Source: Ditylenchus dipsaci (Eukaryota; Nematoda; Chromadorea; Rhabditida; Anguinidae). From it: a DNA stretch of 64,000 nucleotides. The stretch spans positions 62,001 to 126,000 of the forward strand of contig SADC01000178.1 of assembly GCA_004194705.1 (NCBI GenBank), read 5' to 3'. The notes beneath the pieces are model-generated. The model saw only the letters and a list, made by a program, of their open reading frames with translations, searched no databases and had not been told where the DNA came from. The position numbers and the translations under genes were made by a program. This document shows positions 12,145 through 23,145 of this stretch, piece after piece (within the stretch, counting starts at the first letter, position 1; each line of letters begins with the position of its first letter).

Positions 12145-15100
12145 TCAATTAGTTACATTACTTGCGCTGAAGATGTTTTTGAACTTAAAGATCCTGGATC
12201 TGTATTGTTTAATAATTAAAATAGTGGACAACGGGTTAATTACCTAAATAAAATTTATTTAAGACATAATCGGTCTCAAATTCCATTTGTCAAAACACAA
12301 TATTGAAAAAATTGCTTCTAGTGAAACAAAACTCCTGATCAGCCTTTCAATGTTAAAAAAATATCGACCCTACTTGGATATACCCCCCCCCCCCAAATCA
12401 ACTTTTTTTAAAAGTGTTTCCAAACACTTTATATCGACCTAAAATGGCCTCAGAAGTTCAAAAAGACATTATTTTTAAGTTCTGGTCAATAAAAAATCGA
12501 TTTTTGGACACTTTTGACTTTTTACCTGTTTTATCATGTTTTGGTCACTGGAGCGGGGCAAAAATAGTCTCTAAATGCATTTTTTGATCAAAAGTCTTGT
12601 TCGGAATTATGTATAAGGTAAGTGAGTGCGCGCATCTCTAACCAACCAAGCCCCTTCGGGGGCGCAGGGGGCTTGGTTGCTTGGGGTTGAGATGCGCACA
12701 CCCACATACCTTAGACGCAAATCACTCGAAAGTGACTGTGGATGCATAAAAAATGTATGCATACCAGAGTTTATTTATGCGGTAGGCCCCAGTCAACAAA
12801 ACTATGTTCAACATCTTCCTTTTTGTTAGAAATTGGCACCTTTTTGGTCCATTTCCATCCAAATACAGACCTAAATCCCTTTAAAAATGGTCAAAATGAG
12901 TGATTTTGGGTGGTCTCAAATCTCAGTTTTTTATTGACCAGAACTCAAAAATAATGCCTTTTTTGAACTCCTGAGGCCATTTTAGGTCGATATAGGGTGT
13001 TTGGAAACACTTTGAAAAAAGTTGATTTGGGGGGGGTATATCCAAGTAGCGCCAAAATATCGAATAACTCACCGGAATCCAGTCAAATAACATATTGATG
13101 AAATAGCCGAAATTTTCTTCATCTAATTTTTGCTGAATGGCAAAAATATGAAATATTGCTGGAACAATAGTAAGTATACAAGGAATAAACACCTGAGAAC
13201 TTTTATTCTCAAAAAAAATTTTAAATTTTCTGGCTTGATATGTGTTGGCGGTGCCCCAGAAAAAATATACGCCTTAGTCCTCTGTTCGAACCGAACCCCG
13301 AATTGCTGTTTTCAATATTTTTGAAATTATAATGTCCAAAACACAATTTTCGCTTGGTCTCCCCTGTGGTTTGCGGCCTGGTCATCCAGAGACTATCTAC
13401 GGTCCAGGACCAAAACCACTGGGGATCAAGCGAAAATCGTGTTTTTAACATTTTTCACTATAAAATTACTATCGGCGAGAAAAATCGATTGGCGGAAACT
13501 GAATTTTGAAAGCATATTTTTTTTAGAAGGGCCCCACTGCAGCATATCGAGCCAAATTTTTTCACCTGCGCTATCAAAGCTCTAGTTATCTGAATGTTCA
13601 GCTTACTGTGTCTTTTTTGACCGATCGAATTCGAAGAACGCTTTAAAAAAGTTAATATTTTGTAGCTACACCAAATGATGCCTGTGTAAGTAAATAAAAA
13701 ACTTGCAATCAGAAATAAAATAACAAACAAAAGCATAGGCGATGTCTAAAATACAATTTGTAAAAATGCAGCTTGTAATTGACGTCCAACTCACTGCTTT
13801 CGCAAAAAAAAGACAGAGTGTAGTCATCAAAGCTGACTGAAAAAGTGTGTTCAGCTAGCGCAGTCTCATCTGGACTTATAAGTAAACAAGTCAAAATCAC
13901 TAGTGTGACCGAAAAAGAAATAGGAACACATAGCATTAGCAAGAAAATAGTCGCGGTCACACGAATATTACTAAAAAATTAATATGATAAGTATGGTTTA
14001 TGTAACATGCCTCGAAACAAAATTTCTGAACATCGAGGCTTAGCCATTTTTTCCCGGGCATTCTGGCTGTAGAATTTTGTCCGGGAATTTCGGCTGTGGA
14101 ATTTAGTCCCGAAACCGGGCAAAATATCCCATTTACCCCCAGTTGCACAGCAAAAGTGCCCCGGGCAAAGTCGAAATGCCCGGGAGAAAATATCACAGCT
14201 GAAATACCCCGGGCAAAATATGCCGTTTACTCTTCTAATTGGCCTCGATGGTAAAAATTTTTTGTCATATGTGTTCGCGGACCCGCGATAAATTTTTGTC
14301 TTAGTTCCCCGTGGAATTTTCTTCAGAAAAAATTCAATTTTATGTCTTTGGCAAGGCTCAGAGTAGAGTTAGGACAGACTCAAACGTGTTTTACAAATAA
14401 CAAGTAAGGCAATAAAAACTTGTTTGAGTGCATAATTTGCTAGTGAGGTGCCTAAATAGTTGATCAAACATGTATAGTTAAATAAAACAAATAAAAAAAG
14501 TTTATGAAAAAACCGACAGGGGGACTAAGGTGAACTTTTTTAGGGAAAAGGGAGGATTGGGTCTGTGAACATATATAGAGGCGTCAGTATTTTTTTTAAG
14601 AACAAATTTTACCTGCATAGTGTTAAGTATTTGTAAAAAAATTGAACAAGGAGCGAGTAGATAGAGAACAAAGACACTAACAACCACACCGATAAACCTA
14701 TCAAAACAATAATAGGCGATGATTTTTTAAAAAAGCCCATTTGAACAATCAGAGTATCACCTCGTTTAGTAAATATAGCCTAAACAATAAATTAAAGAGA
14801 GCTTTCAAATTGTGTGACTATAAATTTATTGTTGGCCGAAAATAGTGCACAGGTTCGACCCTGCTAGGAGGCACTCTAGTTATTTTGGCTTGCTTGACCA
14901 GTGTGTAGGGGTAATTTAGGTCGCTGATTTCGAATCTAGCGTCAAAAATTCATGATGATTTTTAAGAATGGGTAATATTCAATCCTGCACCTTAATTGCT
15001 GAAAAAAATGGCTCTAATTTTGATAGAAAAAATGCCCCTAATCACTGAAATATGCCCCACTAATTTTTCTTGCCTGCTATCTTATGTGTTTCTATCACTC

Positions 15101-16332
15101 TCACTGGTGATTTTTAGTTGATCGATTTTAGTGTCAATTATGAGTTTCTAAACTGAAGTATGATTTGCGGTGCTAATAAGTGTACAAAGTTGAAATCCAG
15201 GATCGACTAATGAAGGGGTGATGGCCCTCTAATGGCTCTCTCAAACCAGTGAAAGTGAGACTAAAATTGTATTCAGTAGCCGAAATTACCCTTAGGACTG
15301 ATAAAAGCGTGTGAAAGAGCAAGAAAAAAATTGTCGTCATTTTTCAAAAAATTAAGGGGCAAATTTCAGCAGTTAAAGGGCATATCGAATAAGGGGCATT
15401 TTTCAGCAAGTAGGGAGCATTTTCTGTAATCAGGAGCAGAATGAAATAGCACCTTTTAAGAATTGATCAAAAATCTAAAATTACTAGAGTGACCCCTAAA
15501 CGAGGTTGAACCTGCAAACCATTTCGTGCCAACAACCACTGCACCATCCATCAAAGCAATTTTTAGTCATACAAGTTTCTTATTCTAATTACAGGAACAT
15601 AGGTGTCGCCGGCAATGAGAGTTTCACATGTTTGAATGCGTGGGCGACAATTTTTATATTTCCGAAATATTCAGGGTTATTTTTGAATTTGCAATTGTTT
15701 ATGCGATAAATCTGTGCCTTTTTCGGGGAGGAGAAAAATGGGCCATTTCAAATTGGGCCAATTCAATTTGGGCCATTTTCAAATTGGGCCATTTCAAATT
15801 GCGCCAATGAAAATTGCGCCATTTCAAATTGGGCCAATTTCAAATTAGGTCAATTCAAATTGCGCCAACTTATTTGCAATTTTTTAACTGTTGTTTGATT
15901 CAAAATCGTGGCCCATTTTGAAATCGGCCCAATTTGCATTTGCCTAATTTGAAAATGGTCCAATTCGAAATGGCGCATTTTGAAATGGCCCATTCTCCTC
16001 TCCCTTTTTCGACAGCTTTATTAATGTGCTAAAAAATCCTGAATATTTCTTTAAAAAAAGTTCCCATTTAAACGTGTAACGTAAACGGAAAAATCTGGTT
16101 ACCATGGACGGCAATGGTCTCTGAAAAAATTTTAAAAACAAAAATTTTACTGGTTGAATTATGACTAAGACGATCAGGTAAATAACATCCACGCCACAGG
16201 AGAGCAGCAGTATTTTGCTGTGTTTTCTTTTTTCTTATCTGCTACTCTCAAGATTAAATTTACTAAAATAGTGTTTAGAGCAATTCCTAGAATTATGCAA
16301 ATCACTGTATTAACTATATAAATATGATCCAT
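12145..16332 (-). CDS. nematode 7TM chemoreceptor (Srd/Str/Srh-like)
   Basis: Serpentine GPCR, expected in the sensory membrane. Exons (high to low): 16332-16103, 14779-14613, 13970-13784, 13745-13566, 13192-13073, 12243-12145, about 327 residues. TM1 is VICIILGIALNTILVNLIL. TM2 begins ILLLSCGVDVIYLIVLVII. TM3 ends LLVQFFYKYLTLC, the nematode signature (Q-F-x-Y-R/K-Y). A TM4 stretch is followed by a Cys-containing extracellular loop. TM5 is followed by a basic loop and ITRALIAQ/VFIPCILTIVPAIF (TM6). TM7 plus tail reads WIP/VINPLSTILIIKQYR, matching the family's 'NP...YR' end. All exon phases agree if one A is restored in the run at 16228-16233. Within exon 1, 16150-16121 starts GT, ends AG and is 30 nt (10 codons); it may be a mini-intron, giving IIQPRPLPS. 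Introns are full of repeats. Confidence 0.9.
12361..13060. repeat. full foldback element, family C
   Basis: About 700-bp palindrome in the last intron of the chemoreceptor. Ends CTACTTGGATATACCCCCC / GGGGGGTATATCCAAGTAG; the arms carry AAACACTTTATATCGACC and its complement. The centre holds CGCAGGGGGCTTGGTTGC and the GTATGCATACCAGAG module. Relatives: 5430-5815, 34945-35112, 63450-63770; its core recurs at 18640-18960 and 47040-47340. Confidence 0.9.
13330..13451. repeat. short palindrome
   Basis: AATTTTCGCTTGGTCTCCCC is mirrored by GGGGATCAAGCGAAAAT, with the fold near 13390 (GGTCATCCAGAGACTATC). In the intron before TM6 of the chemoreceptor. Confidence 0.75.
14050..14225. repeat. CCGGG word array
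   Basis: Diverged direct and inverted copies of a word around CCCGGGCAAAATATCCC / GTCCGGGAATTTCGGCTGT in a chemoreceptor intron. No ORF of interest. Confidence 0.6.
14836..15560. repeat. inverted pair of tRNA-like SINEs
   Basis: The left part has a tRNA-like B-box (CACAGGTTCGACCCTGCT). The right part, in reverse, has GGATGGTGCAGTGG...GCAGGTTCAACCTC. The two face each other across ~650 bp that also contains mirrored AAATTAAGGGGCAAATTTCAG-type blocks. Pol III-derived repeat; no functional tRNA fold. Confidence 0.55.
15735..15990. repeat. GGGCCAATTTCAAATT word array
   Basis: Six or more copies of a 15-17 bp word (TTTCAAATTGGGCCA and variants) on the left, then inverted copies (GGCCCATTTTGAAAT) from ~15910. 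Foldback-type array in intron 1 of the chemoreceptor, whose TM1-2 exon begins just to its right. Confidence 0.8.
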
Positions 16333-16982
16333 ATTAATAATTTTTAAGCTAGTACAGATGTTTGCTAGCTAGTACGCATAAGTACGAACTTTTATTTTAA
16401 AAGCAAAATTTTTTGAAAGTCGTTGAAGCGGATATTTGTACTCAAACACTCTGAAAAAATAATAAATTAAATTTCGTGACTAAGGTTTATGCTGATAATC
16501 TTGTTAGAAAAAAATACTTTTCAGACAACTCTCAATTTCATTGAGTCACCAAACCTGGTATTAATTCAGGGCTGCAAACTCAAAATTTTAAAATAAATTC
16601 TATTTGGTCAAAAAGTGCCATTTTATCCAGTGCTTTTTGGAGTATATCGTTTGCCTAAATTCAAAAAAATTTAAAATTAAACGGAATCAATTTAGGGTGT
16701 GCTTTATATTTAACACTTCACGAAAAGTATGGGAAATTTTCGCACAGATGCATGTAGCTACAGAACAGACTTCAGATTTAGAACCAGCATAAAAATGGCA
16801 ATTAACAATGCTTTGAAGTATTAAAAAATAAGCTTTTGTACTGTCCAACCAAAGTGAAAAAGATCCCTAAAAATGTCTCGAAAATAGTTTGACGTAAAAT
16901 ACTTGCAAACCCAAAATTCTGACACCGGATTTATTTTCAGTGTGGCCAATCTAAAAAATAAAAATGGCTCTTTGCCTCGCTA

Positions 16983-17103
16983 AGTCACTCTTAAATTTCA
17001 AATTCCTTTCAAGACAAAAAACATTTGAACCTGAAAAAATTCGAAAGATTCTTTTTTGAATGTTTTTGTCTTAAAAGGAATTTGAAATTTAAGAGTGATT
17101 TAA
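16983..17103. repeat. short palindrome
   Basis: TCACTCTTAAATTTCAAATTC is mirrored by GAATTTGAAATTTAAGAGTGA across ~75 bp. Lies in the 1.4-kb stretch 16333-17761, which otherwise holds only the pogo-like MITE below. Confidence 0.8.
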
Positions 17104-17431
17104 TGATTCAAAAACCTTTTTAAGCGGGTTCTCGCTCAAATTGGGTCCGACTTTCTAGCGTCTGTTCCTATGTTATAGTGGTGCTTTGCCTTGCTGAAAA
17201 AGTACATGGAGAAAGGCTGCGCGGAGCTGGAATATGCTGCTGAACTGAATTCTGGGTCCTTTAGTCACAGTTTATGCTGTCTTAATGAAGTTAAAGTGAA
17301 TGAGTTGATAATAGAGTGTGAGGTCGACCAGTGTGACGTTGAAATAAAATAAGCTGTGTGCCGACTTATTTGGTGTCGGGTGGATCGTGCTCTGGCTCTG
17401 AAAATAAAAAACCGAAGTGCCTGCTCGCCAT

Positions 17432-17626
17432 TACAGTCAAACCATAGTTATCCGGCATCTCTAGGCATCAGCAAGGTGCCGAATCAATGTGGCGATGGAT
17501 GACTGGATTGTATAAGAATAAGAATGAGTGAATAAGCCAATCTCAGCCAAATAAAGTATATTTAAGGTGCCGGATAACTGAGGGTGCCGGATAAATGGAG
17601 TGTCAAATAACCGTGGTTCAACTGTA
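17432..17626. mobile_element. pogo/Tigger-like MITE
   Basis: Ends TACAGTCAAACCATAGTTAT and TAACCGTGGTTCAACTGTA are inverted repeats of the CAGTCAAACC...GGTTATCCGG type known from pogo-group Tc1/mariner elements, with TA at both borders. Too short to encode transposase. Confidence 0.75.
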
Positions 17627-17761
17627 CGTAATTTTTGCAACTGATGCTTTGAAACATTCCAGTTAAAAAAAATAGGCTTTAAAGGGGCATGCTCGCCGCC
17701 GATGGGAATATTTTCAAAGGCGGGTACTAGTGAAATTCAAACGAGAATTAAACGTAAAAGC

Positions 17762-18053
17762 CCAAGTGCACCCCCCTCTAGTGCATCAACACCACCCCCC
17801 CCCCCCAAGTGCACCCCCCTCTAAGTGCACCCCCCCCCCTCCGAAGGGGGGTGCATTTAGGGGGGGTGCACTTAGGGGGGTTGCACTTGGGTCATTTTTT
17901 CATACCTATTTTTTATTGTTTTTATGTCTTTGTCTTGAATGGAAAGTAATTTTTTTAAACTTTTTAAACTACCCAAACCACTTGGATAGTGCTCAAAGCA
18001 TCTGGATAGTATTCAAACCACTTGGATAGTACCTTCATCACTTAAATGGTTTC
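17762..18053. repeat. MULE left terminal inverted repeat
   Basis: Tandem AAGTGCACCCCCC words, a shared unique block, then ~4 copies of the 20-bp GGATAGT unit. Inverted relative to 22128-22522. Confidence 0.9.
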
Positions 18054-18166
18054 CAAAACTAAAAAATCGACTAATAAATATTTTTTATCTTTAAGTTCAA
18101 ATTTTATTTAAGCAAACAAATCAAGCAAACGAAACAACATTCAAAAATATGACAACAATTTTTCAT

Positions 18167-21100
18167 TTACTTGACTCCAAATTGAGCGACGTCGAAATGC
18201 TTTTCAGCCCTTGTGTAACGAACCCACCCAATCTGTGTGGCAGGTGCTCCTGTAGTCTAAAATAGTTCACGAATTTAATCGTTTTATTAAATTTTCAGTT
18301 CGCCAACCGTTTCAATGTAGTACGTTACAAATTTTGGCACGTTTTCAGGCTGGAAAAGGACGAAATTACAGTTATAGCGTTTGGCTGCCAGCATAAGTTG
18401 AGCGCTACTGCCCCTTCTCCAATTTTCGAGTGAAGTTTTGGGTACTTATTCGGTTGGGCGGGGGGGGGGGGGGGCGGGTTTTTTTCACTTATTTAAAAAT
18501 AGTGTTTAAACGACTCCTAAGTAATATTTATATGCTTAAAACGATAAGAAAGTCAACTTCTAACATTTTTCCACACAAAAAATGGTATTTTTGGAAAAAA
18601 ATTTTTGACTTTTTGCCTTGGGGGACCAAGGCAAATTTCCTTGTATTAAGGTATTCTACCCCGTTTTGGTCACTGGAGCTGGGCAAAAAGAGTCTCTTTA
18701 TGCATTTTTAATCAAGAGTCTTGCTCGGAATTATGTCTAAGGTATGTGAGTGCGCGCATCTCTAACCAACCAAGCCCCCTGCGCCCCGAAGGGGGCGCAG
18801 GGGGCTTGGTTGCTTGGGGTTGAGATGCGCACACCCACATACCTTAGACGCAAATCACTCGTAAGTTACTCTGGATGCATAAAAATGTATGCATACCAGA
18901 GTTTCTTTATGCGGTAGGCCCCAGTTAACAAAACTATGTTCAAATGCCATCTTTTTTTGGTATCCAGGTACCCTTTCAGGTTCGATTGCCTTGGGGGACC
19001 AAGGCAAAAAGTCGAATTTCAGTCAAAAATTTTTTTTTCTAAAAATCTATTTTTGTGTGGAAAAATGTTAGAAGTTGACTTTCTTATCGTTTTAAGCATA
19101 TAAATATTACTTAGGAGTCGTTTAAACACTATTTTTAAATAAGTGAAAAAATAGCCCCCCCCAACCGAATAAGTGCCAAGTTTTGCATATTCTTCCACAC
19201 CATTTGAGCCACCAAAATATTTGACCCAAGACTGGTTTTTGTTATCTACCAAAAATTCCATAAGCTCTTGTCGTACCCGCTTGTGCCACTCCTCATTCTC
19301 GTAAACAATAAACGCTATGGACCTGAGCAAAAATAGTATGCAATACGGATAAATAACTACAGTTAATGGTGAGAATACCTGTAGAAGCAATTGCCATCTC
19401 CCTTGATCGGATATGTTTTTATTGGTTCTTCACTCCAAGGATACATCGGCTCTGGATTTAAATGCTCTTTTAAAATCTCTAGTTTGTGATCCACTCGAGT
19501 ATTCCAATGCTGTAACTGTACACAAATGAAAAGTTCAGTTTAGTTATGGAAAATATTACTTTTGGGCTCACGCCACCTTGGCTTGAGCAAGTTCTGTTTT
19601 GTTTTTTAAACTATCTATTCCGTCATCTTCTTCATTGTCAGTGAGCGGAGGCATCGAACTTTCATCTTCAATTCCTGTCTCACTGAAGACTCGCTTTCTG
19701 AAAGCACGAAAATGTCAGAGTTTAAAAGGCGTGCAGTTGTACTTTGAGAGGAGGATCTTTGAACCAGAGGCTTTAGCAAGTTTCTGCATCACAAGCAGGA
19801 GAATTTCATCTGTAGGTTCATAATCTTCACCGATTGAGGAAGCGGTACTGTCGTTGTGAGGTTTGAGCAAGTCCTTAGCTGCGGCAATCTTTTTCGACGT
19901 TCTTTTGCAATTCTCCGAAAACGTTGAAGTTCCGCCTTGGGAATAGAAACCTTCTATCTGGCGTACTTCGTAGTTTTGAAGATCCCTTAATTTTTTTTAA
20001 ATACTGTAAAAACACTAATTATCATACCGATAGTTGTAAAGCCAAGATCCAAGTTTCATGCCTGGCCTGAAGACAAATCTCTGATTCGAATGGTAGTTTT
20101 CACAGTTGTTTGTTGTAAATGGGGCAAGCTGAGGAAGAGAACACAAAGAGAAGAAATCACAGAGCTTCAACCACTGATTTCTTTAGCAAAATACTTTTTT
20201 ATGGAGATGGCATTGAATTTCAAACTCACTTAAAGTAATCGAGAAATTCGTGCAGTTTCATCCTCACATCCTTTTCGTTTTCGAACTTATTGTTAATATA
20301 CTCGCGGAGAACATTTTGACAACGATCCCAAAAGCGCTTTTCAACATGCTGTAATGCTCCTGCCATATACATCACTCTTCGGACATCCTTATCATCAGCA
20401 TAATCAGCTGTTAGACCAAGCGTCTGTATCTAAAAGATTTTGTAGAATATTGTCTAGTATCCTGAGTTTTCATACTTTTCGGTAAGAGCCCTGTTTAACG
20501 TGAAAAGAGCACATATGTGGATTCATAGCGCCTCCTTGGGCTAATTTCTTTTGCACACTCTTGAATGTTTTCCAAGCCGCTCGCTCACAGTCAAAAAGAG
20601 CATGCTGGGAGATTCGAGGAATTTCCTTGCATTTTGACAGTAGCTCACATGAGTTAAACACTTGAAAAAACAGAGTCTTAAAAATAAGTAGTATATTATC
20701 AAATCTACCTTCTTCCCACAAGATTTTGTATATGTCCTTAGTCTTTCTTTTGAGCAGTGCAGTGATGGCTGGAACACAAGCGTATCTTCCATCTTTGTCA
20801 AGTTTCATCCCAAAGACACGGTAGATTTGATAGCTATCTATAAATAGAACAATTTTAGCTGTCAGTAATAAAAAAGTAATGGTGTTACTTTTCGGGCTGT
20901 ACTTAAATGTACCGTCAGAGAGCCAAAAGTCACTCCTGAGTAGGTACTCTATTTGAGCGTCAGATCCAAATATTGCAATCTCTTCATCTAAAAAAGTTAA
21001 TTGTCACGATGAAAAGCAGAACATCTTCAATTTCCTACTTGCAAAGCGGAGGAGCTTTTCGTGAAAGTAGTGATGACCCACTGTTTCATTGGAACGAAGA

Positions 21101-21860
21101 GTATGGACGTAGGTAGAAAAATTTCCTTGCTTCAGTTGCTCATAATGCTTGATAGGTGGATACGACTTAGATCTTGCATAGTTGAATACTTTCCGGTTGG
21201 CATCATTGTTGTTTGCATTGGCACCTTTTACTACTTCTTGGAAAACTTCTGAAACTAAAAATTTTATTGGTGTGAAAATATTTATTTAAAATACCTAGAC
21301 CAGATCCATGGAACTTTGCCAATTTCTTCTCCATCTGTATCAGGTTTACTTTTGCCGTGCTGTTTACGCCACCTTGGGCACATTTGTTTCGTACACGACG
21401 CTTGATATTTAATCCTAGGACCTGTAAACTGGTATTTTAACACAAAAACAGAAATTTTTGCTGAAAAAGTACCTCGTTTTTTATTTTTTGGACGCAAATA
21501 TGTCGGCGAGTCAATGAGGCGGCTTCATCAGAGACGCGAGCTATCCACTTTTCAGAGTCTTGGACAAGTACGGTGATTGTTGGGAGAGTTGCCAGAGGAA
21601 TTTGGCTCGCTTTGCGCGCAACAGAATAACATCCAGAGCACCGATATATTGTGTACTAAAAGTTTTCTTATGTGTTATCGCAAAAGCTTTTAAGAAACAC
21701 GTACTTTGCGATCACTCGTTTTTCCCTTAGACTGGCGAATAGCAGACCACGTATAGCATGTATTTAAGCTTGGACCATCAGTAACTGCTTTGCAGCTTGA
21801 ATCCGGGATAGAATTTTGCTTTGACTCTACTTGAAATCCACTTGTGACCTCCTTGGGCAT
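18167..21860 (-). CDS. MULE transposase with C-terminal OTU protease domain
   Basis: DDE transposase of the MULE type fused to an ovarian-tumour (OTU) cysteine protease. Exons (high to low): 21860-21705, 21655-21473, 21421-21301, 21248-21039, 20987-20889, 20837-20709, 20660-20476, 20429-20230, ~20128-20028, 19985-19743, 19697-19577, 19515-19379, 19322-19178 plus 18440-18308, 18256-18167. N-terminus: RCSGC...HIC, a FLYWCH-like zinc finger (tentative). Transposase: DFWLSDGTFKYSPK (first Asp), SYQIYRVFG, VPAITALL, ALFDCERAAW (second Asp), CSFHVKQG (C-x2-H), TTNNCENYH (Glu). An acidic spacer follows. OTU: KGDGNCFYRSIAF (catalytic Cys), LMLAAKRYN, KHFDVAQF (catalytic His). Exon 13 is split by the 18441-19177 insertion. 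One A is missing in the run at 18423-18426, and the exon 8/9 phase is unresolved. Start uncertain (a second ATG at ~21894 is in another frame). AATAAA in reverse at 18103-18108. Confidence 0.87.
18441..19177. mobile_element. foldback MITE inserted in the OTU exon
   Basis: 737 bp. Ends GGTACTTATTCGG / CCGAATAAGTGCC, followed inside by poly-G/C. The target duplication AAGTTTTG is present at 18433-18440 and 19178-19185. Arms share GACTCCTAAGTAATATTTA and its complement; the interior (18640-18960) is the CGCAGGGGGCTTGG / GTATGCATACCAGAG core also found in family C. An 8-bp duplication points to a hAT-like mechanism. It interrupts the transposase reading frame, so this copy is probably inactive. 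Confidence 0.92.
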
Positions 21861-22127
21861 TGCTTTCTTTAGAAGTTTTGCTCTGTTTCTTCATTTTGTT
21901 AGAAAATTCGACGCTAAAAATTACAAAAAAATAGAAATTGTCTACCGTTGACTCTCGCTAAAGTGGCCTACAGAATACTGGCGTTAAGAAGCATCGTAGA
22001 AATAAGAACACTCAAGCGATAAATTAATACATGTGACTGATGGTAATAAGGTCATTGCATTTAGTTGAAAATAAAATTATACTTTTCGGTTTGAAAAAAT
22101 ACAACGTTTAAACTATGCTTTTGGAAT

Positions 22128-22522
22128 TCACAAGTGGTTTGGATACTATCCAAATGGTTTAGGTACTATCCAAGTCCTTTGGGTATTATCCACATCCTTT
22201 GGGCACTATCCAAGTGGTTTGGATACTATCCAGATAGTTTAGGTACTATCCAAGTGGTTTGAATACTATCCAGATGCTTTGAGCACTATCCAAGTGGTTT
22301 GGGTAGTTTAAAAAGTTTAAAAAAATTACTTTCCATTCAAGACAAAGACATAAAAACAATAAAAAATAGGTATGAAAAAATGACCCAAGTGCAACCCCCT
22401 AAGTGCACCCCCCCCCCCTAAATGCACCCCCCTTCGGAGGGGGGGTGCACTTAGAGGGGGGGTGCACTTGGGGGGGGGGGCGTGCACTAGAGGGGGGTGC
22501 ACTTAGGGGGGGGTGCACTTGG
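22128..22522. repeat. MULE right terminal inverted repeat
   Basis: About nine copies of a 20-bp unit (AAGTGGTTTGGATACTATCC and variants, 22130-22310), the shared unique block, then G-rich GGGTGCACTT words up to 22522. Confidence 0.9.
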
Positions 22523-22565
22523 TATACCGTCAGAATTAAAATGTCATATTATAGTAAAAGTCAAA

Positions 22566-22645
22566 GAAATATATTGTGTCCAACCGGAATTGAACCAACG
22601 ACCGACTCCCACCGTACCCCAACGCCTGCCACTGAGCCATATATA
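22566..22645 (-). repeat. tRNA-like SINE fragment
   Basis: In reverse: TATGGCTCAGTGGCAGGCG (A-box-like) and TTGGTTCAATTCCGG (B-box-like). The arms do not pair as a tRNA. The rest of 22523-23145 shows nothing. Confidence 0.5.
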
Positions 22646-23145
22646 CTATTAGTTAGCCGAAGCATTTTTTATTATATAAAATTGGACTCTAAAATAAATT
22701 CCTTAAACAAGCTTAAAGAAGTAGTGTGGCTAAAAATGACCTGTTTGATTTGAAATTTGTGTATGTCTGTATACTCGTGTATGTATTTGTATACTTGAGT
22801 ATGTCTGTGTGGCTAGGTTGCAGTTAATAATTTGCAATTTTTGCATTTTAGCTTTGCAGTTTAATTAAGCTTCTGCCAGTAATTTTAAATTTTTAGGAAT
22901 TTTCGAAACTGCTAAACAAACAAAAAAATTGAGCGATCATGGGATATAAAACGATCACACTGCTATAAGTCTTGCCAGGAAAGGGCGGCTTTAAAAGTAA
23001 ACATTTAAATCATAAAAATTCAATACATCAGACCCACCACGTACCTATAAAAATTCGTTTTATTCTGAAACTATATCAGTGTTTATAATCTTAAATTTTT
23101 TTATACTTTTTATACGTTATCAAAATATATTTTTTCTCCAAAAAA

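Larger units (their letters stand above)
17762..22522. mobile_element. MULE transposon with OTU-fused transposase
   Basis: About 4.76-kb Mutator-like element. The inverted ends are ~290 bp (17762-18053) and ~390 bp (22128-22522). Each starts CCAAGTGCACCCCC with several tandem copies of that word, then shares a unique stretch (TATTTTTTATTGTTTTTATG), then a 20-bp tandem repeat around CCACTTGGATAGTATTCAAA, about 4 copies on the left and 9 on the right. The interior is one spliced minus-strand gene. Exact borders and target duplication are unresolved, because the left flank itself resembles another repeat containing AAGCCCAAGTGC. Family knowledge: Drosophila foldback/NOF elements have the same tandem-repeat inverted ends and have been linked to the Mutator superfamily. 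Confidence 0.88.

Noticed and set aside
17730..18029. Pro-rich ORF at the left end of the transposon
   Set aside because: Translation of the C-rich terminal-repeat words; not conserved as protein in the opposite end.
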